A stretch of DNA of 64,000 bases from Collybiopsis luxurians FD-317 M1. Taxonomy: Eukaryota; Basidiomycota; Agaricomycetes; Agaricales; Omphalotaceae. The notes under the pieces were generated by a model. The model saw only the letters and a list, made by a program, of their open reading frames with translations, was not told the origin of the DNA and made no database searches. The position numbers and the translations under genes are program-made. Below are positions 35,628 to 47,500 of this stretch, piece after piece (position 1 is the first letter of the stretch; every line of letters starts with the position of its first letter). Location: contig KN834751.1 in NCBI GenBank assembly GCA_000827265.1, positions 1,147,977-1,211,976 on the forward strand, in the 5' to 3' direction.

Positions 35628-36740
35628 AAGGGTCTGTGGAACTGTCCAATTGGGGCAGATTTTGTTTTTGGAAAGGATTTTTTGGATTCATGTACACATG
35701 TACTCGCTTGCGTGCAATCCATATTCTGCAAGATATCATCGTTTGTTCGGTTTGGAAAGATAAAGTTGAATCGCCTTCTTTCCCGCTATCATCTTCTTTT
35801 CCCCAGGCGTGTATTGTCCCAATTGGCTTTTCATCAGGACCCTTCGCTCATTCCATCCATCCCGTTGAATAGCAATCAAATCCGGTACTTTCACATTCAA
35901 TGTCCCGGATGATTCGGTTACTTTTTCTTTCACTCATACATGCCATCTTTCAGTGCTCTGCTCTCGACTAAAAAAACCACTATAGATATTCCTTTCTTGT
36001 CAGTTTTTCATTCGAATTCTGCACCCCTCTGAGGGATCACTGATGCTTTTGTAGCCAGATCTACTGCTTCCTATGATTGTCATGCTGTCTACTCCATCTG
36101 GCTCTGGACAGATCTTGCACTCGACGGCAACCGTGAATCCTGCAATGTCCACCTTTGCTTCTACAACGGCATCCTCTGTCATTATTACCCATTTTTAAGG
36201 TGTGTACATGAACTTGTTGGTATTCTACTGAAGTTCATAATGAGAGTTGATGGTAGCGGGCTCTGCCGCTCGCCGCGGTTATTATTATTCAAGCTCTTAG
36301 ACTTACGAGGTGGAACCAAACTCAGCCAGAGCTTCAGGTCTTTTTCTTCAAGTCCAGACTCAGATGACGATTGCAACACAAACAAAGAAGAATCAACATT
36401 ACCATCTACAGTACTGGTAGGTACATGACAAAGTCGGTCTCCTCCAAGACGGATACCGGACTAGACTTTTCAGATTGCTCCAATCCCACACCATCAGCAA
36501 TACCTCAGCTCTAAGCCCCCATTGTGCCTACTGGAACAATGCTCCTTCGTGCAGCTTACAGATTACAGCAGGTTTTTTGGTGAGTAGAGTTTTTAGAGAG
36601 ATAGAATAGCTGCTTTTTCTGTCAGCAGATGATACGGAGCTACGGCCCGGTGGTGTGACAGAATATTTCCGTTGCGCTGCATCTTATCGATAAACACGTA
36701 TTTGACCATGTACTACATCGAATCTACCGCTACATCCATA
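35628..36740. other. Gene-free interval 3' of the Spa2-like gene
   Basis: The first roughly 150 bp may still be coding for the Spa2-like C-terminus in another frame. Beyond that, no recognisable gene is seen on either strand. Confidence 0.4.
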
Positions 36741-36744
36741 TAGC

Positions 36745-36930
36745 AATCAATCCATCCCAGCGACACCCGTATTTGTCCCATCCCAAAAATTCTTCATAGA
36801 ATACACCCCAATACACACGCATTATCCGTCTCATTCCGCAATCGTACTCAAAGTCGAATTCGCTGAAACCACCCACGCGCTGCAGGCTCCATTGAAGATG
36901 TTGGTCGTACGATAAGCTCGAGGCTGTGAA
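36745..36930 (-). pseudogene. Fragment of secreted pair member 1 (3' end)
   Basis: DNA aligns with 22065-22200, the last exon of the gene at 22062, on the same strand (shared CGTCCCATCCCA/TGTCCCATCCCA, AAATTCTTCA and ACGCATTATCCG). Stops and frame changes interrupt it, and the rest of the gene is missing. Confidence 0.7.
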
Positions 36931-36954
36931 CAAGACACCATCTCATCATGTCCT

Positions 36955-37690
36955 TCACAGATGAAAGAGCGCATCCATTGCCCTCTTACTCGCCGCCAGC
37001 AATGGCAACAGCACCGCTGCGGAGCCACCTCCGGATCCAGCGGAAACGAAAGCGTCTCAGTCTACTTTGGTACCAGCAGTCGCAAGTCGTTTACTGGCAA
37101 GGAAAGGGCCGCGAGGTCAGGAGCGGCTGTAGCTGCAACCACACCTGGAACGTGGACTCTCCTTCCCAGTCCGAACGACACTTTTCTCAAGAACTTCACG
37201 TTCGCTCCACTTGCGGGTTCAGCTTAGAATCATCGGGCTCTTCCTATGGTTCCTCTACTTCCTTCCCAGCTCCAGATTTGGGCTCAGCCTCTGTAGCAAA
37301 CGGCATTCCCGATCCGCTGTCGGGTGTACCCGACATCTCACTCCAAAAGACTTCTTTCCTCTTCCTCACGGTTTACAAGGCGCATGGTCAAATGATTGTA
37401 GGGAGTTCATTCAGTTCATTACAGAACATCATCTGGATATCTGTATCAAATATTTTGGGTCCGGTCCCTCTTCGTCCTTCTCGACCTCCTCCAGGAATAA
37501 TAAAGATACCTTCTCCGATAAAGGGAGTCGGGGTGGGGATGGGAACGAAAGTGAGAATGGGAATGGTGACGAAGATGGACATGGACATGGAAGTGCAATG
37601 ATAGCCAAACGATCTTCCTATCAATGTTCAAAGCGAACTCCACGGAATTGGAGACGTAATATTGTCGGGAGGGTGTGGGATTGAATATTT
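36955..37690 (+). pseudogene. Fragment of secreted pair member 2 (exon 2)
   Basis: DNA aligns with about 25780-26420 of the gene at 24497. Conserved coding blocks are DPLSGVPDI, EFIQFITEHH, IKYFGSG and, at the end, NWRRNIVG in a shifted frame. It begins inside exon 2 and switches frame several times, so it is non-functional. The fragments of pair members 1 and 2 abut here without the promoter region that separates the parents, so the copy has a large internal deletion. Confidence 0.78.
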
Positions 37691-38807
37691 GGATTGACGG
37701 CGACGCCGAAGACCTCGAACCCTAATGCCTGTTAACCGGGGTCTCCTGTGTCTGCATACCCCGAGCCTGAGCCCCGACGCAACCACCACCACCTCCCCGG
37801 CCACCACTGCCTGACACGCTAGTGATAGTGCTACTCCAGGTCCGAGTCCGGACGTCCAGGGGAATCATCTAGTACTACGGAGAATATAGATCATGAGTTT
37901 ATGCAGAAGGACGTTCTGTCCGGCTTGGCGTAGAAAGTGTTTGGTCAAAGTGAGCAGTCGAATTCCTTGAGGACGAATCGAATGGGATGGATAGTATTCA
38001 CATAGTACTTCAACACTCCGATAAATTAGAGTTACAGATACCGTAGATTCGCACCCAAGAGCCCTATCATACATACATTGCATGCGTTCTTCCAAAGTTT
38101 GGGGCATAGATTTACGATTCAAATGCTCGAAAATGTTTTATGAAAAACAGCAGGCAGTGTTAAACTCATGCTATACATGTGTAGAAGAAGCCATGTACAG
38201 CAGTTTTCACTGGTTTAATACAAAGATAATAGCCTGGTAACCAAGCCCTCGCCGAACTTAAGGTTGTCGTGTTGCACCGGAAACCTCGTCAGAGGGCTTG
38301 GGAAAACGGAAGCAAAAGTTAAATCGACGTTCCTTCATTGTCTCAATCTTTTCAATGAATATTACACCATCGCCGCTCATTTCTAAACAATTGATGCATC
38401 TCATGGAGATTGGCATTGAGGAATCGTTTCTCTAGTGAACACAACAACCCTAGATTCGGCAGAGGGCTTAGTTATCAGGCTACAAAGATAAAGTCAATCA
38501 GTTTGAAAAATTTCCATTATGCATGCCAAGGTTGGCGCCAATCTGTCCACTACAGTCTTTGGGTCAGAAGATGTGATATATTTTTGGACAGATCATTGCA
38601 AGCTGTTGATGACAGAACTCAATCATCTGACGCTGAAATAGAAATAAATAAGCCTGGACCACGGGGTGTTCCCTTTGTTCCCTCCCATCATGACTGACCA
38701 GTTTACATTGAGCACCTCCAGTAGGTCAGACTATTATGTTAGGCTGAATGTGTTCTCAGATATGCTGATGAAGTTCGTCCCTAAGTGACCTTACTTTGAG
38801 CCAGCAA
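37691..38807. repeat. Duplicated 3' flank of secreted pair member 2
   Basis: Pieces align in order with 26650-27440: for example TCATACATACAT near 38070 matches 26850, and CATCATGACTGACCAGTTTA near 38690 matches 27280. No gene is seen. The right end abuts the NLR gene, so that gene begins at or near the breakpoint of this duplication. Confidence 0.6.
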
Positions 38808-41800
38808 ATGCGTGTAACCATTGAAAGGTATGTTAAATCAAGTAATACAATAGAGGTGAAAACGAAGAAATTCAAATTGTCCATCAGCGCTTTTGAAGGG
38901 GCTCGTGACTTTACAATTGAGCATGCAGAGTTTAATCACAACACTTACCAAGGATGGAGTAGGTTGTCTGAAATATGAAACTCTTATCTGATTGCTTAAC
39001 TTGAGTACTAGATACAAGTGATCTGGATGCCATTCGAAAGTGGCTTAATGCTGCAGATCCTTCCAACAATTTCAATAGTGCTATTGAAAAAAAAACCCCA
39101 GGAACAGGGGAATGGATCCTGGAGGATGAAACATACTTGGAATGGAAAGACAATGGTGGAAGACTTTGGATTCAAGGGAAAGGTATGCTCATAGAAAGTA
39201 TAGCTTATTTACCATTCTTATGTATGAGATTGCAGTTGGCACTGGCAAAACTGTTCTCTCGTAAGTGAAATGAATTACGGCTGATGATCTTGAACAAAAC
39301 ATGCAAAACTTCTCTAGGGCTGCCATTGTTAAAGCTCTAAAGCCTAATGTCAACTACTTCTATTTTGACAGGCGAGACAATACCAAAGTGAAATCTACTT
39401 ACCGTGGCTTTCTAGTATCTTTGCTGGTGCAAGTGGCATCAAATCATGAGGGTGTTCATCCTCGACTACAAGAGCTATACAGCAAGTACAAAAGGGGTCT
39501 TCATCAGCCTGAAACAGAGGATTTGAAAACTACTCTCATAGCTATCACACAAAAACTTGTGATCTTCATTGTTATGGATGCCATGGATGAGTGTGATGAG
39601 CCAGATCTGGTTATTAATTTGCTTCTGGATCTGCCAAGTTCTTGTCACATTTTAGTAACAAGCCGCTTTGATCCTCCAACTTCTTCTGCATGGCTCATTA
39701 TAGAGCTCGAAACTTTTGCAGTTAGGTCGGATATTGAGCAGTATATCAATAATAAATTAGCCAATTGGAAATTGAGCTCAAGCCTCCACAATGAAGTTCG
39801 CAGCAGTTTGCTTAGTGGAGCTCAAGGACAGTAAGTGATGAACACAGAAGTTCAGCCAAAAGTCTTCTAACTTACTTAATATTGAATAGATTCCGCTGGG
39901 TTGATTGCCAAGTTCGATCCCTTCAGGCTTTGAGAACTCCACGATTAATCAAAGATGCACTGACCAGATTGCCCAAAGATTTAGATGAAACTTACCAGGA
40001 AGTGTTGCAGAAGATTGATAATGCTCATTACAACAATGCATACAGCATCTTTATGTGGCTTCTTTATGCCTATGAACCGCTGAAGCTAGATCAAATAGCA
40101 GATATCCTTGCAATTGATCTGAAAACAGGGGAATTTGATCCAGATAATAGACCACTGGACTTGCAAGATGGACTACATAGTATTATTGATTCTACCTTTA
40201 TAGTCATTAACTGGTCATGGAGAGGGAGTGTGGTTCAATTTTCTCACATTTCTGTAAAAGAGTTTTTAGTTTCTACACATGACAAGGCTGTAGGAATAAA
40301 CCTATTCAGAATCAACAAAGAACTGGGGCATGAATTGATTGCTCGAACATGTGTTATTTATTTGCTGCAGTTTGATAGCTGGGAGAGCTACAACTTTGAA
40401 AAGTATCCGTTGGCTGTCTATGCTGCAGTGAGTTGGATGAAACATTGTGATGAGCTACACTGTGTAGGCAATAAGATTTCTCAACTACGTAAAAGACTTT
40501 TTGAGGAACAGAACCCTCAGTATCTGAATTGGTTGAGGTTGTACCAAGTAGATGTGCCAACTTGGAGGCAAAGAATACAGCCACATTTGACATTAAATGA
40601 GATTCAGAAACCATTATACTATGCAGCATATTTAGGCTGGCTTGAGGTGGTGCATGAGATTACTGGAGAACTAGTTGAAAAGGAAGCAACAAATTGGATA
40701 CCAGCATCTATTGAGCCACATTCCGGAGTTGCTCTTAAAAAAAGGAGGACCCAAAAAGAAATAGATGAACCCACTGGGTTACAGGATGGGGTGCTGGTTC
40801 ATATGAAGCAAACAAGAGTTAATATAAATGCCCAAGGAAGGGAATATGGAACAGCTCTTCAGGCTGCAGCATTTAGGGGGCATCTGGCAGTTGTAGAAAC
40901 TTTGCTGCAGATGGGGGCTGATGTCAATGTTCAGTCAGGAAAATATGGAACAGCTCTTCAGGCTGCAGCATTTAGGGGGCATCTGGCAGTTGTAGAAACT
41001 TTGCTGCAGATGGGGGCTGATGTCAATGTTCAGTCAGGAAAATATGGAACTGCTCTGCAAGCTGCAGTTGCAAACAATATGAAGAACATAGTGGAATGCT
41101 TGCTGGAGGCAGGAGCTAATGTGAATGCACCAGGAGGAGAATATGGAAATGCCCTCCAGGCTGCAGCTTGTAAAGGTCACAAGGAAATAGTGGAATGCTT
41201 GCTGCAGGCAGGAGCTAATGTGAATGCACCAGGAGGAAGAAATAATGAAAATGCTCTTCATATTGCAGCTTATTGGGGCCACAACAAAACAGTGGAATGT
41301 TTGCTGCAGGCAGGAGCTGATGTGAATGCACAAAAAGGAGGAGAGTATGTAAATGCTCTTCAGATTGCAACTTGTAGGGGTCACAAGACCATAGTGGAAT
41401 GCTTGCTGGAGGCAGGAGCTAATGTGAATGCACCAGGAGGAGCTCAATATGGAAATGCCCTCCAGGCTGCAGCTTATTGGGGTCGCAAGACCATAGTGGA
41501 ATGCTTGCTGGAGGCAGGAGCTAATGTGAATGCACCAGGAGGAGCTCAATATGGAAATGCCCTCCAGGCTGCAGCTTATCGGGGTCACAAGGAAACAGTG
41601 GAATGCTTGCTGCAGGCAGGAGCTGAAGTGAATACACAAGGAGGAGGTAAATATGGAAATGCTCTCCAGGCTGCAGCTTATTGTGGCAACAAGGAAATAG
41701 TGGAATGCCTGCTGCAGGCAGGAGCTGATGTGAATACACAAGGAGGTCAATATGGAAATGCCCTCCAGGCTGCAGCTTATTGGGGTGACAAAGAAATAGG

Positions 41801-43793
41801 AAAGTGCTTGCTGCAGGCAGGAGCCCATGTCAATGCACAAGGAGGAAGAGCATATGGGAATGCCCTCCAGACTGCAGCTTATCGTGGCAATAAGGAAATT
41901 GTAGAGTGCTTTCTGCAGGTAGGAGCTGATGTGAATGCACAAAGTGGAGGAAAATATGGAAATGCACTGCAGACTGCAGCTTTTTGGGATCACAAGGAAT
42001 TAGTGGAATACTTGCTCCAAAATGGAGCTGACATTAATGCAGAAGGAGGAAAGAAATATGGAAATGCCCTCCAGGCTGCAGCGTATCAGGGTCATGAGAA
42101 AATAATAAAAAGCTTACTGGAGGCTGGAGCTGATATGAATGCACAAGGAGGAGGCAAATATGGAACTGCCCTCCAGGCTGCAGCCTATCGGGGTCACATG
42201 AAAATAGTGGAATGCTTGATGCATGCTGGAGCAGATGTGAATGCACAAGGCAGAGGTCACTTTGGAAATGCTCTCCAGGCTGCAGCCTTTTCAGGTTGTA
42301 GGGAAATAGTGGAAAATTTGCTGCTGGCAGGAGTGGATGCCAATGCACAACTAGGTGGACACTTTGGAAATGCCCTCCAGGCTGCAGCTTATTCAGGCCA
42401 CAAGGAGACAGTAGAGTGCTTACTGTTAGCAGGAGCTAAAGTGGATGCACCGGGAGGAAAATATGGAAATCCCCTTCAGGCTGCAGCTTATCTGGGTCAC
42501 AAGACCACTGTGGAATGTTTGCTGCAGGCAGGAGCTAATGTGAATGCACCAGGAGGAAAATATGGAAATCCTCTCCAGGCTGCAGCTTATAAGGGTCACA
42601 AGAACATAGTGGAATGCTTGCTGCAGGCAGGAGCTGATGTGAATGCATTGGGAGGAGGAGAGTATGGAAATCCCCTCCAGGCTGCAGCTTATCAAGGTCA
42701 CAAGAACATAGTGGAATGCTTGCTGCAGGCAGGAGCTAATGTGGATGCATCAGGAGGAGGAGAATATGGAAATCCCCTCCAGGCTGCAGCTTATCAGGGT
42801 CACAAGAACATAGTTGAATGCTTGCTGCAAGGAGGAGCTGATGTGAATGCATCAGGAGCAGGAGAGTATGGAAATCCCCTCCAGGCTGCAGCTTATCAGG
42901 GTCACAAGAATGTAGTGGAATGCTTGCTGCAGGCAGGAGCTAATCTCTATGCACAAGGAGGAAAATATGGAAATGCCCTCCAGGCTGCCACTTATCAGGG
43001 CCACAAGGAAATAGTGGAATGCTTGCTGCATGCAGGAGCTGATGTCCATGCACTAATGCAACAATATGGCAATGCTCTCCAAGTTGCAGCTTATTGGGGT
43101 CACAAAGAGATAGTAGAATACTTGCTCCAGGCTGGAGCCAAAGTTAATGCACAAGGAGGCAGACTCTATGGAACTGCTCTTCAGGCTGCAGCCTGTTCAG
43201 GTTGGGAGGAAATAGTGGGCTGCTTGTTGGATGCAGGAGCTGATGTAAATTCACAAGGAGGAGGCCAATATGGAAATGCCCTCCAGGCTGCAGCTTATTG
43301 GGATCACAAGGAAACAGTGAAATGCTTGCTCCAGGCTGGTGCTGATACCAATGTACAGGGAGGAAAAGATGGAAGTGCTCTTTTGAGTGCAATTTGTATG
43401 GGTGACAAGGAAATAGTACAATGTTTGCTGAATGCAGGAGCAGATGTGAATGCACAACTTGTCACAGGGAGATATGGAACTGCCCTCCAGGCTGCAGCTT
43501 ATTCAGGTTGGAAGGAAATAGTAGAATGCTTACTGAATGCAGGAGCTGATGTGAATGCAGAAGGACAAGGAGTATATAAAACTGCTCTCGAGGCTGCAGC
43601 TTATGCAGGTCACATGGACATAGTGGAATGCTTGATACAGGCAGGAGCTGATGTGAATGCTCAGGGGAATGGACAACATGGGACTGCTCTCCAGGCTGCA
43701 GTTTCTTCAGGTTGGAAGCAAATTGTAGAATGCTTGGTGCATGCAGGAGCCAGGGACAAGGATATTATGATTACTAACTCAGGTTTGCTATAG
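38808..43793 (+). CDS. NACHT-ankyrin NLR-type protein (about 1,587 aa)
   Basis: Fungal NLRs are STAND NTPases implicated in non-self recognition and regulated cell death. Exons: 38808-38958, 39012-39182, 39236-39260, 39318-39830, 39890-43793; phases agree. An extra in-frame intron 38828-38887 (GTATGT...CAG) is possible and would give 1,567 aa. Domains: N-terminal segment with AFEGARDFTIEHAEFN (28-43), a motif type seen at the start of basidiomycete NACHT proteins; NACHT with LWIQGKVGTGKT (Walker A 106-113, on a 25-nt micro-exon) and LVIFIVMDAMDECDE (Walker B 196-210); a winged-helix-like region (about 290-480; KDLDETYQEVL, ISVKEFL); a degenerate ankyrin near 523; then 29 ankyrin repeats from about 605 to the end. 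No effector domain is obvious at the N-terminus. The start codon is uncertain because the exon follows a duplicated flank. The reading frame is intact although CpG is almost absent. Confidence 0.9.
40843..43760 (+). repeat. Coding tandem array of 29 ankyrin repeats (99-105 bp units)
   Basis: Units of 33-35 codons follow the pattern YGNALQAAAYxGHKEIVECL with LQAGADVNAQGG. Most units are near-identical at the DNA level, unlike typical old ankyrin arrays. Units 1 and 2 (starting 40843 and 40942) are identical over 99 bp plus the following 10 bp. The segment around 41391-41460 is likewise repeated nearly exactly around 41486-41560. Variation concentrates at the positions after AAA (Y/F/C, then R/W/Q/K/S/C/L, then G, then H/N/D/W/C/R) and at the two residues before IVE. 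The opposite strand shows long open frames only as a by-product of the repeat. Confidence 0.95.
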
Positions 43794-44575
43794 CAATTCA
43801 TAAATTATAAATCTTACTTTGCTATTAACAAGTCAACAGTTATTATTCTGACTTAATGCAATCAATTGCTTCTAATTACATAATATGCAATGAACTGAAT
43901 TAAATGCCACCCTGCAGTTCAGACTGCAAATACTTGGGAACAGGAGAAATTTGCCCATTTAATTTACCCTAACTACTACTCCAAGAAGACAACAGTGGAA
44001 TAGCAGCAAAAAAAAGGGGGGGGGGGGCAGAATTTTTTTGCAGACCCTTAGAGGGACCAGCTAACAAATCTGCTTATGTAATTTCCATATGAGGAAGGAG
44101 GTTCCCATCTATGTGAGAAAATCTGACATTGTGTTCCACCTTCATACCCACTTGTTCTTTATTAAAACCCATTTTTCTGCAATGAACATTATAACTTTTT
44201 CTCTAGTAATACATGTGTAACAGATATTTGAGAGTCACAAAAGGCAGTCAAAACTATTATTCAAGCCTTAGTCTATTGCTCATTGAGTTGCAAAGCTGGT
44301 CTGTTTGCTATGCAAAGTTGTTGCAGTTTGCAGATTTGATTTGCCATTCAGCTGGGGTATTTCCAAATATCAGGGATGATTTGTAGAGCTAGAGTATTCT
44401 ATTGGTAATAGCCTTACAGTTGTTGCAGTGCACATTCCCCTATACTGGTCACAATAATGCTCACAATATTGCAGGAATTTTCCTAGTGACTGTCCAATTT
44501 AAGGGAACATTGGGTAATTACTGTTACACTGCTGCAGTATCTTAATTTGCATATTGTAATGGAAAGCCAGCTGGA
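43794..44575. other. 3' flank of the NLR gene
   Basis: No gene is seen. A homopolymer junction of A(9)G(12) lies near 44007-44028. Composition is AT-rich and CpG-poor, continuous with the repeat region. Confidence 0.4.
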
Positions 44576-44835
44576 GGAATCAGGATGCCCAAGAAAGCCC
44601 TGCAAAAGACTCTCTAGGACTCCATCTGGAAAAGTACCTATATCCCAGGCAGACTCTGTATATCTGAGGGAGCCTAGAAATATGACCAAATCCTGATTTG
44701 CCTCAAATGGCCTGAAATCCCCCTGGTAGCTTAGGTATCCAGGTGAGCCCAGGATTTAGGCTATACCCTAGGTGCCCTGAGGCATCCTCAGTTATCCCTG
44801 GTGTAACCCCCAGAGCACTTTACATCAGCCAAGGA
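44576..44835. repeat. Degenerate relative of the CATCAGGAAAA element
   Basis: Contains CCATCTGGAAAAGTACCT at 44622, close to the left end of the element at 48703 (CATCAGGAAAAGTACCT), followed by the CCTGAGG/CCTAGG-rich sequence typical of that family. A matching right end and a target duplication are not clear, so this is an old or broken copy. Confidence 0.45.
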
Positions 44836-45164
44836 CTTTTATATACATTTCAGAGTCCAAATCCTGAAAATAAAGTAGCCTTAAATACATTCAAACACAC
44901 CCAGAGTGGGATCCATTAATTTAAAAGAATATAATGCATGTGTAAGCATTTATGACATACAGTATGAACAGCTACAAGTAGAGTATCCTGCCTGCACAAA
45001 CTTTACATAAGCTTCTCAATCTTATCTCAACCACATCAGGCTTATCTACTATAGCATGTGTTACAAGCAATCTTATGTACCAATATTAAACCATTACACT
45101 AATGTATCTGTAACTGTAGACAACATACTATTTGACAGCACATCTGACAGCACATCTGACAATA

Positions 45165-45839
45165 TGTTATGCCCCCAATTCATTTTCTTCACTCTTTATA
45201 ACCCATCTGCTTACCATACCTCTTGATAACTGATGTATCATTCAGTCCCATATGGTTGAGTCTCATTATGTGTACTGCAAGGCAAACCAATTAATTACTT
45301 CTACTGTCTCATACCCACAAGGCCTCATGTCTTCCTGCAGGAGTATAAAAGCCTCATACCTACATCTCTCATGATAATGCTGTTATTACCTGAACTATCT
45401 TGATCTGTGTTGTTTCTGTCTTCTTGTTCACTAGATTCTAATACTATTCTGCTTAACACTGAGTCAAGCAAACCCCATTGACACTGAGTCACTGGCCCAT
45501 CTCCCTCTCACTTGTTGAACCAATCAACAAGACTATTTGTCTGCTGTAGTCTTCTGAATACTCTGTCTCATAAGGTAAATGGACACCGAGTCATGAATCT
45601 TTCAAGTCAACCCTCATTAATACTGTCTTAATGAGTTCTTCTGACTCTCAATCTCTAGTCACACTGAGCTACTAGGCTTGACAGCCAACACCTGAGGAAC
45701 ACTCCTCTCAAATTAATATACAAACTGTACAGGACTTGTTCACCTGTCATACGTAGCGACTCCCCATTGCATATTCTGTCTTGGCTGTGGCATAATAAAA
45801 TACTTTCCTATTCACTGAACCTACTATAAGCTTCTAACA
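45165..45839 (+). repeat. Putative LTR of a Ty3/Gypsy-like retroelement
   Basis: Begins TGTTATGCCCCC and ends TTCTAACA, an inverted TGTTA...TAACA border as in many fungal LTRs. It contains GAGTATAAAAGCC at 45341 (promoter-like) and AATAAAA near 45793 (polyadenylation-like). Directly after it comes AAGGTAGCAAAGGTCC, which could be a tRNA primer site, then a short Gag-like frame. The partner LTR was not found in the window, so this is a fragment or a diverged element. Confidence 0.45.
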
Positions 45840-45892
45840 ACAAAAGGTAGCAAAGGTCCTAACAAAATAACAGCATTCTCTCCATCACTGAG

Positions 45893-47500
45893 ATGTCTGG
45901 GGAATCTGTGAAACATTTTGTAAGTGAACAAGAAAGATGGTGCCAGGAACAAGAATGCCAAAGAGCAGCTAGAGCTACAAGGTTCCAGAGATGAGAGGAG
46001 AAATGTGGAGCTCCTACACTGGATAACCATTCAGTTTCATCAGCACCAGTGAGAGGTGCCATCCCCTCAAGAACGGGGGAAATTTTGGAACATAACAAGA
46101 GAGACCCATTTGACCTGGAAAATCCTGTCAAATCCAGGTCTCCTCATGTTCTGGGACACCTGGTCTTGATGCCATATGTTTTGAGTTGTTCCCAGTGAGG
46201 TCAGCCATATCATATGGCAGCTAGAGCTGACTCAAGGCTAGCCATGAGGCCAACTCAAAGTGCCCCAATAACACCTGAAAAGGGAAGGGAACAAGAAATA
46301 ATTCATTTATTGGAATTAACTTGTTCCCCAGAAGATCCTTGAGGCTTTAGTGTGGGTGTGAGTTTGACATGCCCCTTCGACATGCCAATGCGTCCTGAGA
46401 ATGAGGATTATTATGAAGACTTTGGTACATCTCTGACAACACAATATACATCTATAGGAGTGAGACATGAGGTCATCTCCCCATTAGAACATATCAGTTG
46501 TCCACTTCCTCTTCCACCAAGAGAAGAAGAATCTAAATTTGCATTGCAACAAGCAGAATGGGAGACAAGTTGGGGGTTATACCCATCAGGTCCACTCTCA
46601 TCAAGGGGACCACAGTGATAAGCTGATTTTCTGGCTACAGTTCAAATCTAAACAAAACACTTGATCCTGTGTCTCATATGTTCAATTATGTGGTATATTG
46701 AGGACTGTAGTGAGCCTGAAGCTGTCAGTCAAATCTGGAGAGACCTATTGTATCAATACAGGTCACTGAATGACAGTACATGTTTAGGGTACCTTGTGAT
46801 GCACCTATACTATAAGTCCTGAGTGGCTTGTGAAGAAGTGTCGGCAACTGATGGATCACAGTTGACAAAGCTTATTAAAATCTCTCAAACACAATATGGC
46901 CTAGGTCATCAAAGGACTTCTATTCATAGGGGATAAACAAAAAGCTCATGCTACATTGACAACTGAGTAACAAAGTATGTCAACAAAGGGAATGTGTTCA
47001 ATGAAGTCTTGATTAACAAGGCCTTGTCAACTTGGTCTGCTTCTATGGTGTTGATAGGATAAGGACAAACAATCATGTGGAAGTCATAGGTGGCTTTGCT
47101 GACTTCATTCTGTGACACAACACATGGGTGATATCATTGAGGCAAAACTCAATGACCAAAAGTCTGGACTGTCTTGGCAGTACTAATAATAGTCATCAAA
47201 GCATGGTACAGGTGTAAAGAGATCTACCAGCCAGGAAACACAAATATTGTTATTGGCTGAAGGGCTAGAGACAATTACTTGGCTCACTGGGCTTCTGATA
47301 AAAATCAGACATGACTTGAGTCAATGAGAAATTGCAGAAGCCTGATAGGCCAACAGAGGACTGCAGAACAGGCAGAAGCAGAATGAACCTTTAGCCTCTG
47401 GCTTAATGATACTTCAGTGAACCAAAAATAGTACCTTGCCAAAACCAAAAGAAGGTTCTATGAGGTTTATTCAAACAAATTCATAGAAATAGAAATACTA
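45893..47500 (+). pseudogene. Decayed interior of an LTR retroelement (tentative)
   Basis: Follows the putative LTR. The first frame (MSGESVKHFVSEQERWCQEQ) is charged and Gag-like but stops after about 34 codons. A further open frame at 46352-46618 is acidic with a Pro/Glu-rich end. To about 47500 all frames are broken by stops, and I recognise no protease, reverse transcriptase or integrase motif. The link to the LTR is by position only. Confidence 0.3.

Noticed and set aside
41034..41993. 319-codon open frame antisense to the ankyrin array (and similar ones at 42034-43457 and 54832-56897)
   Set aside because: It is the exact reverse complement of the repeated ankyrin codons; the repeat simply lacks stop triplets on that strand. 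It has no start context, domain or intron of its own.
40843..43760. Regular tandem repeats suggesting a CRISPR-like or satellite array
   Set aside because: The units are in-frame codons of ankyrin repeats in a eukaryotic gene, with no spacers.
44005..44030. A-run followed by G-run as a telomere or element end
   Set aside because: It is a simple homopolymer junction without repeats or terminal structure; no support for a telomere or transposon border.
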